Notes: generated from the sequence alone by a model not told the origin. Counted from the stretch's first letter, positions 1-7,906 are shown. The stretch: 8,366 nucleotides of DNA from Elusimicrobiota bacterium (GCA_028717525.1 JAQUNT010000076.1:1-8366), one strand, 5' to 3'. Numbers and translations: made by a program.

Positions 1-2
1 GG

Positions 3-950
3 CTCTCCCCCAATCAGCTGGCCGGCCTGCTCTACCTGGGCGCGGCCTTGGGCAGCCTGCCCTGGGCCTTGCGCGGCTCAATCCGCCTGCCTTGGAAGCT
101 GGACCTCAAGAACCGGGTCCGCCTGGCCGGAGCCGTGGTCTTCGGCGGGGTGCTCGGTCCGGTCCTGGTCCTGCTGGGCCTTAAAGCCGCCTCCGCCTCA
201 TCCATCTCCCTCTGGCTCAACCTGGAGCTGGCCGCCACCGCGGTGCTGGGAACCCTACTGTTCCGCGACGCTTTGGGCTGGCGCGGCGCGGCCTCGGCCG
301 GGCTCGCGGTGCTGGCCGCCGGGCTCCTGGCCTGGGAGGGCGGCTCCGCGGGCTGGCGCGCTGGCGCCCTGGCCGGCGCGGCCTGTGTTTGCTGGGGCCT
401 GGACAACCAGCTGACCTCGCTCATAGACGGCATCTCCCCGGCGGACTCCACCCTATGGAAAGGCGCAAGGGCGGGCCTGGCCAACCTGGCCCTGGGCCTG
501 CTGTTCTGGCCCTGGCGGGCCGGCCCGGCGCAGGCGGCCGGGGCCCTGGCCGTAGGCGCCCTGTGCTACGGGGCCAGCATCATGCTCTACATCGCCGCGG
601 CCCAGAGGCTCGGCGCCACGCGCAGCCAGGTGGCCTTCTCCACGGCCCCCTTCTTCGGGGTGGTGTTCGCAATGGGCTTCCTGGGCGAGCGCCTGACCGC
701 CGTGGAGCTGGCCTGCGGAGGCCTGTTCGTCGCGGCCTTGGCCCTGCTCGCCAGCGAAAGGCACCTTCACGCGCACCGGCACGAGGCCATGGAGCACGAG
801 CACGCGCACGGCCACCAGGACGGCCACCACGACCACCGCCACCCGGCCGGCAACCTGGCCGGGGAGCATTCCCACCGGCACGGTCACGAAGAGCGCGAGC
901 ACGCGCACCCGCATTGGCCGGACCTGCACCACCGACATCGGCACGGCTGA
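3..950 (+). CDS. DMT/EamA-family membrane transporter with His-rich C-terminal tail (5' truncated)
   Basis: The reading frame is open to the left edge and already encodes family-like sequence (LSPNQLAGLLYLGAALG), so the real start lies upstream and the TTG at 48 is not the start. The visible 315 residues are mostly hydrophobic helices with small and aromatic residues, as in the second part of the 10-helix drug/metabolite transporter fold. A second EamA repeat ends in CYGASIMLYIAAAQ, then SQVAFSTAPFF and GERLTAVEL, which are typical of the family. From base 762 the protein becomes a cytosolic-type tail of 62 residues with 23 His, ending in a PDLHHRH-type motif that I recall from other EamA proteins. 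The family exports or imports small metabolites; the substrate here cannot be read. The tail suggests metal binding, which is inference. No gene overlaps its end, and a terminator lies about 125 bp downstream. Confidence 0.88.
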   Translation, partial: LSPNQLAGLLYLGAALGSLPWALRGSIRLPWKLDLKNRVRLAGAVVFGGVLGPVLVLLGLKAASASSISLWLNLELAATAVLGTLLFRDALGWRGAASAGLAVLAAGLLAWEGGSAGWRAGALAGAACVCWGLDNQLTSLIDGISPADSTLWKGARAGLANLALGLLFWPWRAGPAQAAGALAVGALCYGASIMLYIAAAQRLGATRSQVAFSTAPFFGVVFAMGFLGERLTAVELACGGLFVAALALLASERHLHAHRHEAMEHEHAHGHQDGHHDHRHPAGNLAGEHSHRHGHEEREHAHPHWPDLHHRHRHG

Positions 951-1013
951 GCCGCGTAAGCTAAGAAAGTTGACCCGTGGCACCAACGACCGCATCTGCG
1001 GGACGATAGTTTG

Positions 1014-1019
1014 TATAAT
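1014..1019 (+). promoter_or_regulatory. Candidate sigma-70 -10 box (TATAAT)
   Basis: A perfect TATAAT in an otherwise very GC-rich region, 56 bp before an intrinsic terminator stem and 184 bp before the next start codon. No good -35 box lies 15-19 bp upstream. The only TTGACC (970-975) is 38 bp away, too far for one promoter. Transcription would begin near 1026. The call rests on the -10 match and on the structured leader that follows. Confidence 0.4.
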
Positions 1020-1025
1020 GCAAAT

Positions 1026-1110
1026 GAGAAAAGGGTCCGGGGAGAGATACCCTCGGAGGATTCGGATGGTCGGGCCGCCATCTGGGAACACCAGAGGCGG
1101 TTTTTCTTTG
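1026..1110 (+). promoter_or_regulatory. Candidate structured leader with terminator/antiterminator choice
   Basis: Three stems can be drawn. Stem A pairs 1036-1042 with 1050-1057 (TCCGGGG with CCCTCGGA, one bulged T, seven-base loop). Stem B pairs 1063-1069 with 1078-1084 (CGGATGG with CCATCTG, one G-U). Stem C is the terminator at 1075-1100. Stems B and C share bases 1078-1084, so they exclude each other, as expected of an attenuator or riboswitch. The downstream genes encode a small membrane protein and a cation/proton antiporter, so an ion or stress-related signal is a reasonable guess. I do not recognise the RNA as a known riboswitch class. It could also be a short terminated sRNA, or the plain 3' end of the upstream transcript. 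Confidence 0.35.
1075..1109 (+). terminator. Intrinsic (Rho-independent) terminator
   Basis: CCGCC(A)TCTGG pairs with CCAGAGGCGG over ten base pairs, with one bulged A (1080) and a five-base loop GAACA (1086-1090). The stem is followed at once by TTTTTCTTT (1101-1109). Such a T-run is rare in this GC-rich window. It could end the EamA transcript, but its place after a TATAAT box and overlap with an alternative stem suggest a regulated terminator in the leader of the next genes. Confidence 0.75.
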
Positions 1111-1111
1111 A

Positions 1112-1142
1112 GCCGTCCTGGCGTTCCCGGGCGGCCATTTTT
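1112..1142 (+). terminator. Second terminator-like hairpin
   Basis: GCCGTCC (1112-1118) pairs with GGGCGGC (1129-1135), including one T-G pair. After one mismatch, GG (1120-1121) pairs with CC (1126-1127) around the loop CGTT. Five T follow after two bases (1138-1142). The T-run is short and slightly displaced, so this is weaker than the hairpin just upstream. It could act as a tandem back-up. Confidence 0.35.
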
Positions 1143-1191
1143 GTCGGCACATCCGACAGGGCTGCCTGGATGCACCATGCCGCAGCATCCA
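1142..1191 (+). other. Two hairpins immediately before the ribosome binding site
   Basis: TGTCGG (1142-1147) and CCGACA (1153-1158) form a six-pair stem with a five-base loop. TGGATGC (1167-1173) and GCATCCA (1185-1191) form a seven-pair stem with an 11-base loop. The second stem ends two bases before the Shine-Dalgarno core at 1193-1198. An alternative register (CCTG-GATGC with GCATC-CA-CAGG) would pair part of that core. They are probably RNA structures affecting translation of the small membrane protein, but this is inferred from base pairing only. Confidence 0.35.
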
Positions 1192-1192
1192 C

Positions 1193-1198
1193 AGGAGG
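1193..1198 (+). promoter_or_regulatory. Ribosome binding site deciding the start at 1203
   Basis: AGGAGG lies four bases before ATG 1203. It is the best Shine-Dalgarno match in the region. It sets the start of the small membrane protein, although its frame stays open upstream to about 1011. Confidence 0.75.
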
Positions 1199-1202
1199 CC
1201 CC

Positions 1203-1385
1203 ATGCAGCCGAACCGACCGCCCGAACAGCAGAACCAACCCGCCGCTCCCAGCTCCGGTAGACGAGATCCGAGGCAGTACGAATTCAGCTTGTGGAAGGT
1301 CGGCCGGGCTCTGGGCATCTCGGTCCTCATCACGACCGGTCTGGTGCTGATCGCGCAGTTCGTCTTCAAGATCAAGGTATTCTGA
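1203..1385 (+). CDS. Small single-pass membrane protein of unknown function (60 aa)
   Basis: I do not recognise a family. The first ~28 residues are rich in Pro, Gln and Arg, without hydrophobic stretches (MQPNRPPEQQNQPAAP at the start). A hydrophobic segment follows at about residues 37-55 (LGISVLITTGLVLIAQFVF), and the protein ends in KIKVF. The basic region before the helix predicts an N-in topology. ATG 1203 is chosen for its strong AGGAGG. Its stop lies 10 bp before the start of the antiporter gene, which itself lacks a clear ribosome binding site, so the two are probably cotranscribed and translationally coupled. An accessory or regulatory role for the antiporter is possible but only inferred from position. 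Confidence 0.7.
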   Translation: MQPNRPPEQQNQPAAPSSGRRDPRQYEFSLWKVGRALGISVLITTGLVLIAQFVFKIKVF

Positions 1386-1395
1386 GCCGCCGTTC

Positions 1396-2580
1396 ATGCA
1401 CGAGGCGGGAGTCGTCGGACTGCTGGCGGATCTGCTCGCCATACTCCTCAGCGCCAAGATCTTCGGCGAAATGGCCGAGCGCTGGGGGCAGCCCGTCGTG
1501 CTTGGCGAATTGCTGGGCGGGATCTTTCTTGGCTTCGGGCTGATCGGATTCTTCCGCCCGGAGGACCCCGTCCTGGCGATCCTGGCCGAGATCGGCGTCA
1601 TCCTCCTGCTGTTCGAGACCGGCATAAACAGCGACCTCTCCCAGCTGTTGAAGGCAGGCCCGGTCTCATTGGCGGTGGCCTGCGTAGGGGTCGCGGTGCC
1701 GTTCCTCCTGGGCTATGGACTGATGGCGTTCCTGGGATACGGCCGGATGCAGGCGGTCTTCATCGGGGCCGCGCTGACCGCCACCAGCGTCGGCATCACG
1801 GCGCGCGTCCTTTCGGACATGGGCAAGCTCGGCTCGCCCGAGGCGCAAATCGTGCTGGGGGCCGCGGTCATCGATGACATCCTGGGCATCATCATCCTGT
1901 CCGCGGTCCAGGGCGTCGCCTCATCCGGCTCGTTGTCTTGGGTCAGCGTCATGCGGACCACGCTCATGGCCGTGATCTTTCTTGCGGCCGCTTTATGGAT
2001 AGGGCCCCGCATATCGAGCTACCTGGTCAAGATCGTGCATCGCATGCGGGTCCGAGGGATACTCATAGTCACGGCAGTCTGCTTTGCCTTTGCCATGGCC
2101 CTCTTGGCCCAGGCACTGGGGACCGCGATGATCGTGGGGGCCTTCACGGCCGGAATCATCTTGGCGCGGACGGACAAGCGGGAAGACATCGATACGACCC
2201 TCAAGCCCATCTCAGACATCTTCGTCCCCATCTTCTTCGTCATGGTAGGGACGAAGGTCCAGCTGGGAGCCTACAATCCCATCATTCCGGCCAACCGCGC
2301 CATGTTGGGCCTGGCCGCTGCGCTGATACTGCTGGCCATCCTCGGGAAGGTGGTCAGCGGCTGGGCCGTTCGGGGGCGGGGCCTGAACCGATTGGCGATC
2401 GGCGTCGGCATGATCCCCCGCGGCGAGGTGGGTCTCATCTTTGCGCAGATCGGGCTGGCGGCAGGGGCGATCACGGCCCCGCTCTATACCGCGGTCGTGG
2501 GCATGGTGGCCGCCACCACATTCATCTCACCGCCCCTCCTCAAGAAGGCCTTCGTCCGCCTTGAGCGGCAGGGGCGTTAA
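1396..2580 (+). CDS. CPA2-family cation (Na+ or K+)/proton antiporter
   Basis: A 394-residue polytopic inner-membrane protein matching the Na+/H+ exchanger domain over its full length. Diagnostic features are GQPVVLGELLGGIFLG at residues 31-46, the TATS...ITARVL segment at 128-138, AAVIDDILG with Asp160-Asp161, and GMIPRGEVGL at 338-347. The Asp pair is the ion-binding motif of the electrogenic CPA2 branch (NapA-like). KefB/KefC-type proteins differ there. The protein ends right after the last helix with KKAFVRLERQGR, so the cytosolic TrkA/RCK nucleotide-binding domain of many CPA2 members is absent. It should exchange protons for Na+ (or K+) in pH and salt homeostasis. ATG 1396 is the first start after an in-frame stop at 1348. 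No good Shine-Dalgarno precedes it, so coupling to the gene 10 bp upstream is likely. Confidence 0.9.
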   Translation: MHEAGVVGLLADLLAILLSAKIFGEMAERWGQPVVLGELLGGIFLGFGLIGFFRPEDPVLAILAEIGVILLLFETGINSDLSQLLKAGPVSLAVACVGVAVPFLLGYGLMAFLGYGRMQAVFIGAALTATSVGITARVLSDMGKLGSPEAQIVLGAAVIDDILGIIILSAVQGVASSGSLSWVSVMRTTLMAVIFLAAALWIGPRISSYLVKIVHRMRVRGILIVTAVCFAFAMALLAQALGTAMIVGAFTAGIILARTDKREDIDTTLKPISDIFVPIFFVMVGTKVQLGAYNPIIPANRAMLGLAAALILLAILGKVVSGWAVRGRGLNRLAIGVGMIPRGEVGLIFAQIGLAAGAITAPLYTAVVGMVAATTFISPPLLKKAFVRLERQGR

Positions 2581-2590
2581 GCACTATACT
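2561..2590 (+). promoter_or_regulatory. Possible promoter before the trehalose operon
   Basis: TTGAGC (2561-2566) and TATACT (2585-2590) are separated by 18 bp, a sound sigma-70 layout at the antiporter/synthase junction. Transcription would start near 2597, only ~14 bases before the TTG start and inside the ribosome binding site. That weakens the call, and the operon may also be read from upstream. Confidence 0.3.
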
Positions 2591-2595
2591 GATAT

Positions 2596-2601
2596 GAGAG
2601 G
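2596..2601 (+). promoter_or_regulatory. Ribosome binding site supporting a TTG start at 2611
   Basis: GAGAGG lies nine bases before TTG 2611. An in-frame stop at 2590-2592 excludes a longer protein, and the first membrane helix begins right after this TTG. The nearby ATG at 2594 is in another frame. Confidence 0.6.
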
Positions 2602-2610
2602 TTTACCACC

Positions 2611-4872
<2,262 letters not shown>

Positions 4873-4873
4873 C

Positions 4874-5272
4874 ATGCCCGCGATCCTGTTCGTCTGCCGC
4901 CACAACGCCTGCCGCAGCCAGATCGCCGAGGCCATAGGCCGCCAGGCCGCGCCCGGCTCCTGGGTCATCGACAGCGCGGGCTCTCACCCCACGGAGCGGG
5001 TCGACCCCAAGGCCGTCGCCATCCTCAGGCTCCACGGCCTGCGCATGCGCCGGCGCAAGCCGCAGGGCTTCGCCGTTCTGGCGCGCCGGGACTGGGACTG
5101 CGTGGTGGACATCAGCTGCGAAGATGCCGCGGCGCCGGTCCCGGCCCGGCGCCGCGTCGCCTGGGACCTGCCCGACCCGCTGGACGGCCCCATGGTCCTC
5201 TACAAGCGGCTCTTCGACGAGCTCACCGAGCGCATCCGGGACCTGTTCCGGGACATCCAGGATGCCCGCTAG
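4874..5272 (+). CDS. Low-molecular-weight tyrosine phosphatase / arsenate reductase-fold protein
   Basis: 132 residues, the usual size of the family. The N-terminal strand runs straight into the phosphate-binding loop C-X5-R as FVCRHNACRS, with nucleophile Cys8 and Arg14. A DP motif near the C-terminus (WDLPDPLDGP, Asp101) is the likely general acid. Cys13 in the loop and Cys82 (DISCED) sit where thioredoxin-coupled ArsC has two of its redox cysteines. The third ArsC cysteine, expected about seven residues after Cys82, is absent. The protein is therefore more likely a phosphatase than a standard ArsC. Candidate substrates are phosphotyrosine proteins or, given its place between two trehalose genes and the lack of OtsB here, possibly trehalose 6-phosphate. 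The latter is speculative. The gene starts 1 bp after the synthase stop and overlaps the next gene by 11 bp. Confidence 0.82.
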   Translation: MPAILFVCRHNACRSQIAEAIGRQAAPGSWVIDSAGSHPTERVDPKAVAILRLHGLRMRRRKPQGFAVLARRDWDCVVDISCEDAAAPVPARRRVAWDLPDPLDGPMVLYKRLFDELTERIRDLFRDIQDAR

Positions 5273-5939
5273 AGCCGCCGAGCCCTTCCGCTTCTGCAGC
5301 CGCCTGAGCCTGACGGTCCTGACCGGCGCCAAGGCCGCGGACCTCCGGGAACTCCTGGAGCATCTGCGCGCGGTGCCGGAATCCGTCATCTACCATCACA
5401 CGCACCGCTTCCTGCAGCAGCATCAGCACCTGGTCCCTGAGCCGCCCAATGATTTCGCTTATTGGGTCACCGAGATCCTCAACGACGAGGAATTCGGAGA
5501 GCGCCTGGCCGCGATAGACACGGTCCGCTTCAACTCCTTGGAGGAGCTGCGCCAAGCTCTCATCGCCTCCATAGAAGAGCGCCTCAGGAACGGCTGCGAC
5601 TCCAGGCCTGTCCCCACAGGCAAGGAATTCCATTTCATGCGCGCCATCAGGTTCTCCTTGCTCACCGAGCACGAAGCCTGGGACCTGAAGGGATTCTCGG
5701 AAGGCCTCCGGAAGGTCAGCATCTCCAGCCTCTACCTGCATATCTTCGAGGCCCGGCTTCGGCCTCCCTTGGGGATCAACGACTTCTCCTACTGGTTCAA
5801 GACCCAGCTGGGCGAGACGCGGCTCTCGGAGCAGGTGGCTAATCTAGACCCCTATACCCACACCCTGGAAGGATTGCGCGGCAGGATCCTGGGCTTCATC
5901 GACTGGCGGCTGAAGGAGGGCTCCCATGCCGCGCCTTGA
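5262..5939 (+). CDS. DUF5752-family protein with two tandem repeat units
   Basis: 225 residues, soluble, mostly helical in character, with no signal peptide. I recognise it as DUF5752, a family without known activity that I recall from trehalose/glycosyltransferase clusters. It consists of two related halves, about residues 9-109 and 122-218. Each has F-x-F near its start, an acidic-leucine helix with ELLEHLR or GFSEGLR, then V-x-x-S-x-x-Y-x-H, then NDFAYW or NDFSYW, and closes with an LEELR or LEGLR helix followed by an I-E/D-x-RL end. ATG 5262 is chosen because it overlaps the preceding stop by 11 bp and because similarity to the repeat starts just after it. The Shine-Dalgarno (CCAGG) is poor, so translation is probably coupled. 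It overlaps the TreT gene by 14 bp, suggesting a stoichiometric partner or regulator of the trehalose enzymes (inference). Confidence 0.8.
   Translation: MPARAAEPFRFCSRLSLTVLTGAKAADLRELLEHLRAVPESVIYHHTHRFLQQHQHLVPEPPNDFAYWVTEILNDEEFGERLAAIDTVRFNSLEELRQALIASIEERLRNGCDSRPVPTGKEFHFMRAIRFSLLTEHEAWDLKGFSEGLRKVSISSLYLHIFEARLRPPLGINDFSYWFKTQLGETRLSEQVANLDPYTHTLEGLRGRILGFIDWRLKEGSHAAP
5913..5919 (+). promoter_or_regulatory. Ribosome binding site for treT
   Basis: AAGGAGG lies six bases before ATG 5926, within the end of the DUF5752 gene. This near-perfect site confirms the overlapping start. Confidence 0.75.
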
Positions 5940-7152
5940 GGAGTACCGCGCCCTGGTCGGCGCGGACACTTTGGAGGAGCTCTATCTCCTGGCCCGGCCC
6001 CTGCGCGGCCGCTCGGTCCTGCACGTCAACTCCACGGCCGTGGGCGGCGGCGTCGCAGAAATACTCAGCCGGATGGTCCCCTTGCTGCACGAATTGGAGA
6101 TCCCGACCCGGTGGGAGGTCGTCAAGGGCGGCGAGGACTTCTACGCGGTCACCAAGAAGTTCCACAACGCCCTGCACGGCGACGCGCAGGAGGTGTCCCC
6201 GAGGGACTACCAGGTCTACGAGGACACTTTGGACCAGAACCTGGCGCAGATGGACCTGGGCTCGGACATCGTGTTCATCCACGACCCGCAGCCCGCGGCG
6301 CTGGTCAAGAAGCGGCAGGCGCTCAAGAACCGCTGGCTGTGGCGCTGTCACATCGACCTGTCCCGGCCCAGCCCGTCGGTCTGGGAGTTCCTGAAGCCCT
6401 ACGTCGAGCAGTACGACGCCTGCGCGGTCTCCGCCCCCTCCTTCGCGCAGAAGCTGGCCATCCCGCAGATCATGATCCCGCCCTCCATCGACCCGCTCAG
6501 CGACAAGAACCGGGAGCTCGAGCCGGAGCAGATCGCCGCCATCCTGGACCGGCTCCACATACCTGCGGACAAGCCCTTGGTGACTCAGGTCTCGCGCTTC
6601 GACCGGCTCAAGGACCCCCTGGGCGTCATCGCGGCGTTCCAGAAAGCCCGGGCCCACGTGGACGCCAGGCTCCTGCTGGTCGGAGGGACCGCGGACGACG
6701 ACCCGGAGGGGGCGCAGGTCCTCCAGGAGGTCAGGCAGCAGGCCGCGGGCGACCCGGACATCCTGGTCCTCTGCCTGCCCCCCACCAGCCACCTGGAGAT
6801 CAACGCCATCCAGCGCGCCTCCGCGGTCATCATGCAGAAGTCGCTGCGGGAAGGCTTCGGCCTGACCGTGACCGAGGCGCTCTGGAAGGGCAAGCCCGTG
6901 ATCGCCGGCGCGGCGGGCGGCATCCCCCTGCAGATCACGCACAAGTTCTCCGGCGTGCTCGTGCACTCGGTGGACGGCGCCGCCTATTGGCTCAAGCAGC
7001 TGCTCAGCGAGCCGGACTTCGCCCGGCGGCTGGGGGAGAACGGACGCGAGCACGTGCGCCAGAACTTCCTGCTGACCCGCCATCTGCGCGACGCCCTCAT
7101 GCTGTTCCATTTCGCCCAGGACCCGTCCCGCGAGATGGTCCGCCTGGGGTAG
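5926..7152 (+). CDS. treT: Trehalose glycosyltransferring synthase (TreT), GT4 family
   Basis: 408 residues, close to the ~410 of archaeal TreT. The N-terminal Rossmann lobe carries VLHVNSTAVGGGVAEIL (31-47) and VFIHDPQPAAL (116-126), followed by WLWRCHIDLS (137-146). The C-terminal lobe carries QVSRFDRLKDP with Arg224 and Lys229 for the nucleotide diphosphate, RASAVIMQKSLREGFGLT, and the E-X7-E pair Glu309/Glu317. These segments match what I recall of Pyrococcus horikoshii TreT nearly block by block. TreT reversibly forms trehalose from NDP-glucose and glucose in one step in the cytosol, with no phosphorylated intermediate. Trehalose phosphorylases of the same GT4 branch are the main alternative. 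The gene overlaps DUF5752 by 14 bp. It gives the operon a second, phosphatase-independent trehalose route. Confidence 0.88.
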   Translation: MPRLEEYRALVGADTLEELYLLARPLRGRSVLHVNSTAVGGGVAEILSRMVPLLHELEIPTRWEVVKGGEDFYAVTKKFHNALHGDAQEVSPRDYQVYEDTLDQNLAQMDLGSDIVFIHDPQPAALVKKRQALKNRWLWRCHIDLSRPSPSVWEFLKPYVEQYDACAVSAPSFAQKLAIPQIMIPPSIDPLSDKNRELEPEQIAAILDRLHIPADKPLVTQVSRFDRLKDPLGVIAAFQKARAHVDARLLLVGGTADDDPEGAQVLQEVRQQAAGDPDILVLCLPPTSHLEINAIQRASAVIMQKSLREGFGLTVTEALWKGKPVIAGAAGGIPLQITHKFSGVLVHSVDGAAYWLKQLLSEPDFARRLGENGREHVRQNFLLTRHLRDALMLFHFAQDPSREMVRLG

Positions 7153-7156
7153 GTGG
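7151..7156 (+). promoter_or_regulatory. Ribosome binding site favouring the start at 7162
   Basis: AGGTGG overlaps the treT stop codon and lies five bases before ATG 7162. It supports that start over the in-frame GTG at 7153, which directly abuts the treT stop. Confidence 0.5.
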
Positions 7157-7161
7157 CTGCC

Positions 7162-7764
7162 ATGCTCAGGATCCTGTCGCTGATCGTGCTGCTGGCCGGG
7201 CCGGCCGTCCTGGGACTCGCTCAGGGCCCCGCCTTGGACGACGACACCTTGGAGATGGTCAAGGCCTTCCTGAAGCTGCCCACGGAGCAGCTGCCGGCCG
7301 AGCACATCCCGAAATTCCTGGCCGTAGAACCCGCGGCCCTGCCCGCTGCGCTGCGCCAGCGCTACCTGGCCAAGAGGCTCGAGCTCTACGCCCTCAGGCA
7401 CATCGCGGAGGGCAAGAAGAAGGGCATCGTGCGCATGCCGGAGGAGGACTGCTCCACGATCAAGGAAGCCGAAGGGATGGAGATCAAGGTCCTGCGCATG
7501 GCGCGCTACGAGGAGATCTCCGAGGACGAGGAGTCCTGGCTCATGGACACGACCCGCTGCACCGAGCATGACCTCATGTGCGAGTTCTCCTTGCTCATCC
7601 GCACCGAGGCCAAGGGCAAGAAGGGCGAGAAGCGGCACAGATACTTCCTGCACCCCGTCGACCCGCTCATGGCCCTGGTGGGAGCCTACCGCCGCAGCGG
7701 CCGGAACGTCGCGACCAACTTTTTCGGGGTGGGAGGCGTCAGCTGCGCGCCCCGCCTCAAGTAG
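7162..7764 (+). CDS. Small exported protein of unknown function
   Basis: 200 residues from ATG 7162 (203 from GTG 7153). I do not recognise a family. Residues 1-21 look like a Sec signal peptide: a basic start (MLR), a hydrophobic core (LSLIVLLAGPAVLGLA) and a likely cleavage site near Ala20-Gln21. There is no lipobox cysteine. The mature part is charged: an early helix-rich stretch (about 30-85) with ALRQRYLAKRLELYALRH, a middle acidic region (YEEISEDEESW), and a C-terminal part with FLHPVDPLMALVGAYR and a glycine-rich NFFGVGGVSC end. Four cysteines (97, 133, 140, 195) could form disulfides in the periplasm. It starts 9 bp after the treT stop and is probably the last gene of the operon. A role with the periplasmic sensor domain of the synthase is possible, but only by position. 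Confidence 0.7.
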   Translation: MLRILSLIVLLAGPAVLGLAQGPALDDDTLEMVKAFLKLPTEQLPAEHIPKFLAVEPAALPAALRQRYLAKRLELYALRHIAEGKKKGIVRMPEEDCSTIKEAEGMEIKVLRMARYEEISEDEESWLMDTTRCTEHDLMCEFSLLIRTEAKGKKGEKRHRYFLHPVDPLMALVGAYRRSGRNVATNFFGVGGVSCAPRLK

Positions 7765-7767
7765 CCG

Positions 7768-7869
7768 TCAGGGCAGCCTGATGAAGTACCCCTGGGTGGT
7801 CAGGAACTCCTGCGCCTTCTCGGCCGAGGGCAGCGACACCGGCACCGACGCACTCCACCTCTTCGTCAT
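7768..7869 (-). CDS. Possible 33-aa small ORF
   Basis: ATG 7869 to TGA 7768 on the - strand encodes a 33-residue peptide starting MTKRWSASVPVSL and ending FIRLP. Nearly every codon (32 of 33) ends in G or C, like the real genes here, and the composition is protein-like, with both charged and aromatic residues. It lies 37 bp after the stop of the - strand gene at the right edge and ends 3 bp from the stop of the convergent operon. The ribosome binding site is poor, since AGGGG touches the ATG. It could be a small protein, or the 3' remnant of a longer gene, because its frame remains open upstream into the neighbouring gene. Confidence 0.3.
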   Translation of the reverse strand: MTKRWSASVPVSLPSAEKAQEFLTTQGYFIRLP

Positions 7870-7906
7870 CCCCTGAGCCCGGGACTCCGCCCCGGCCGCC
7901 GACCTT

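Noticed and set aside
48..50. TTG as the start codon of the EamA transporter
   Set aside because: The 15 codons before it in the same frame already encode conserved transporter sequence, so the gene simply continues beyond the window edge.
970..975. TTGACC as the -35 box of the TATAAT promoter
   Set aside because: The spacer would be 38 bp, far beyond the 15-19 bp a sigma-70 promoter allows, and no -10-like hexamer lies at the right distance from it.
1033..1075. Resemblance to parts of the TPP riboswitch (GAGAGATACCCTC and GGA..CGGAT)
   Set aside because: The rest of the TPP consensus is missing or out of order, the element is too short for both helical arms, and the downstream genes have no link to thiamine.
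1011..1202. N-terminal extension of the small membrane protein in the same open frame
   Set aside because: The stretch contains a strong intrinsic terminator and several stems, the translation has no protein-like pattern, and AGGAGG is placed for ATG 1203.
5896..7653. Long open frame (585 codons) on the - strand opposite treT
   Set aside because: Same mirror effect of high GC; the + strand frame matches a well-defined enzyme family along its whole length.
7766..7783. Hairpin CGTCAGG-GCAG-CCTGATG just after the operon as a terminator
   Set aside because: The stem is short with one G-U pair and has no T-run on either strand. It may be chance or a weak 3' structure.
7881..7897. GC-rich stem (CCGGG...CCCGG) in the convergent gap
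   Set aside because: Only five pairs with no T-run, and expected by chance at this GC content.
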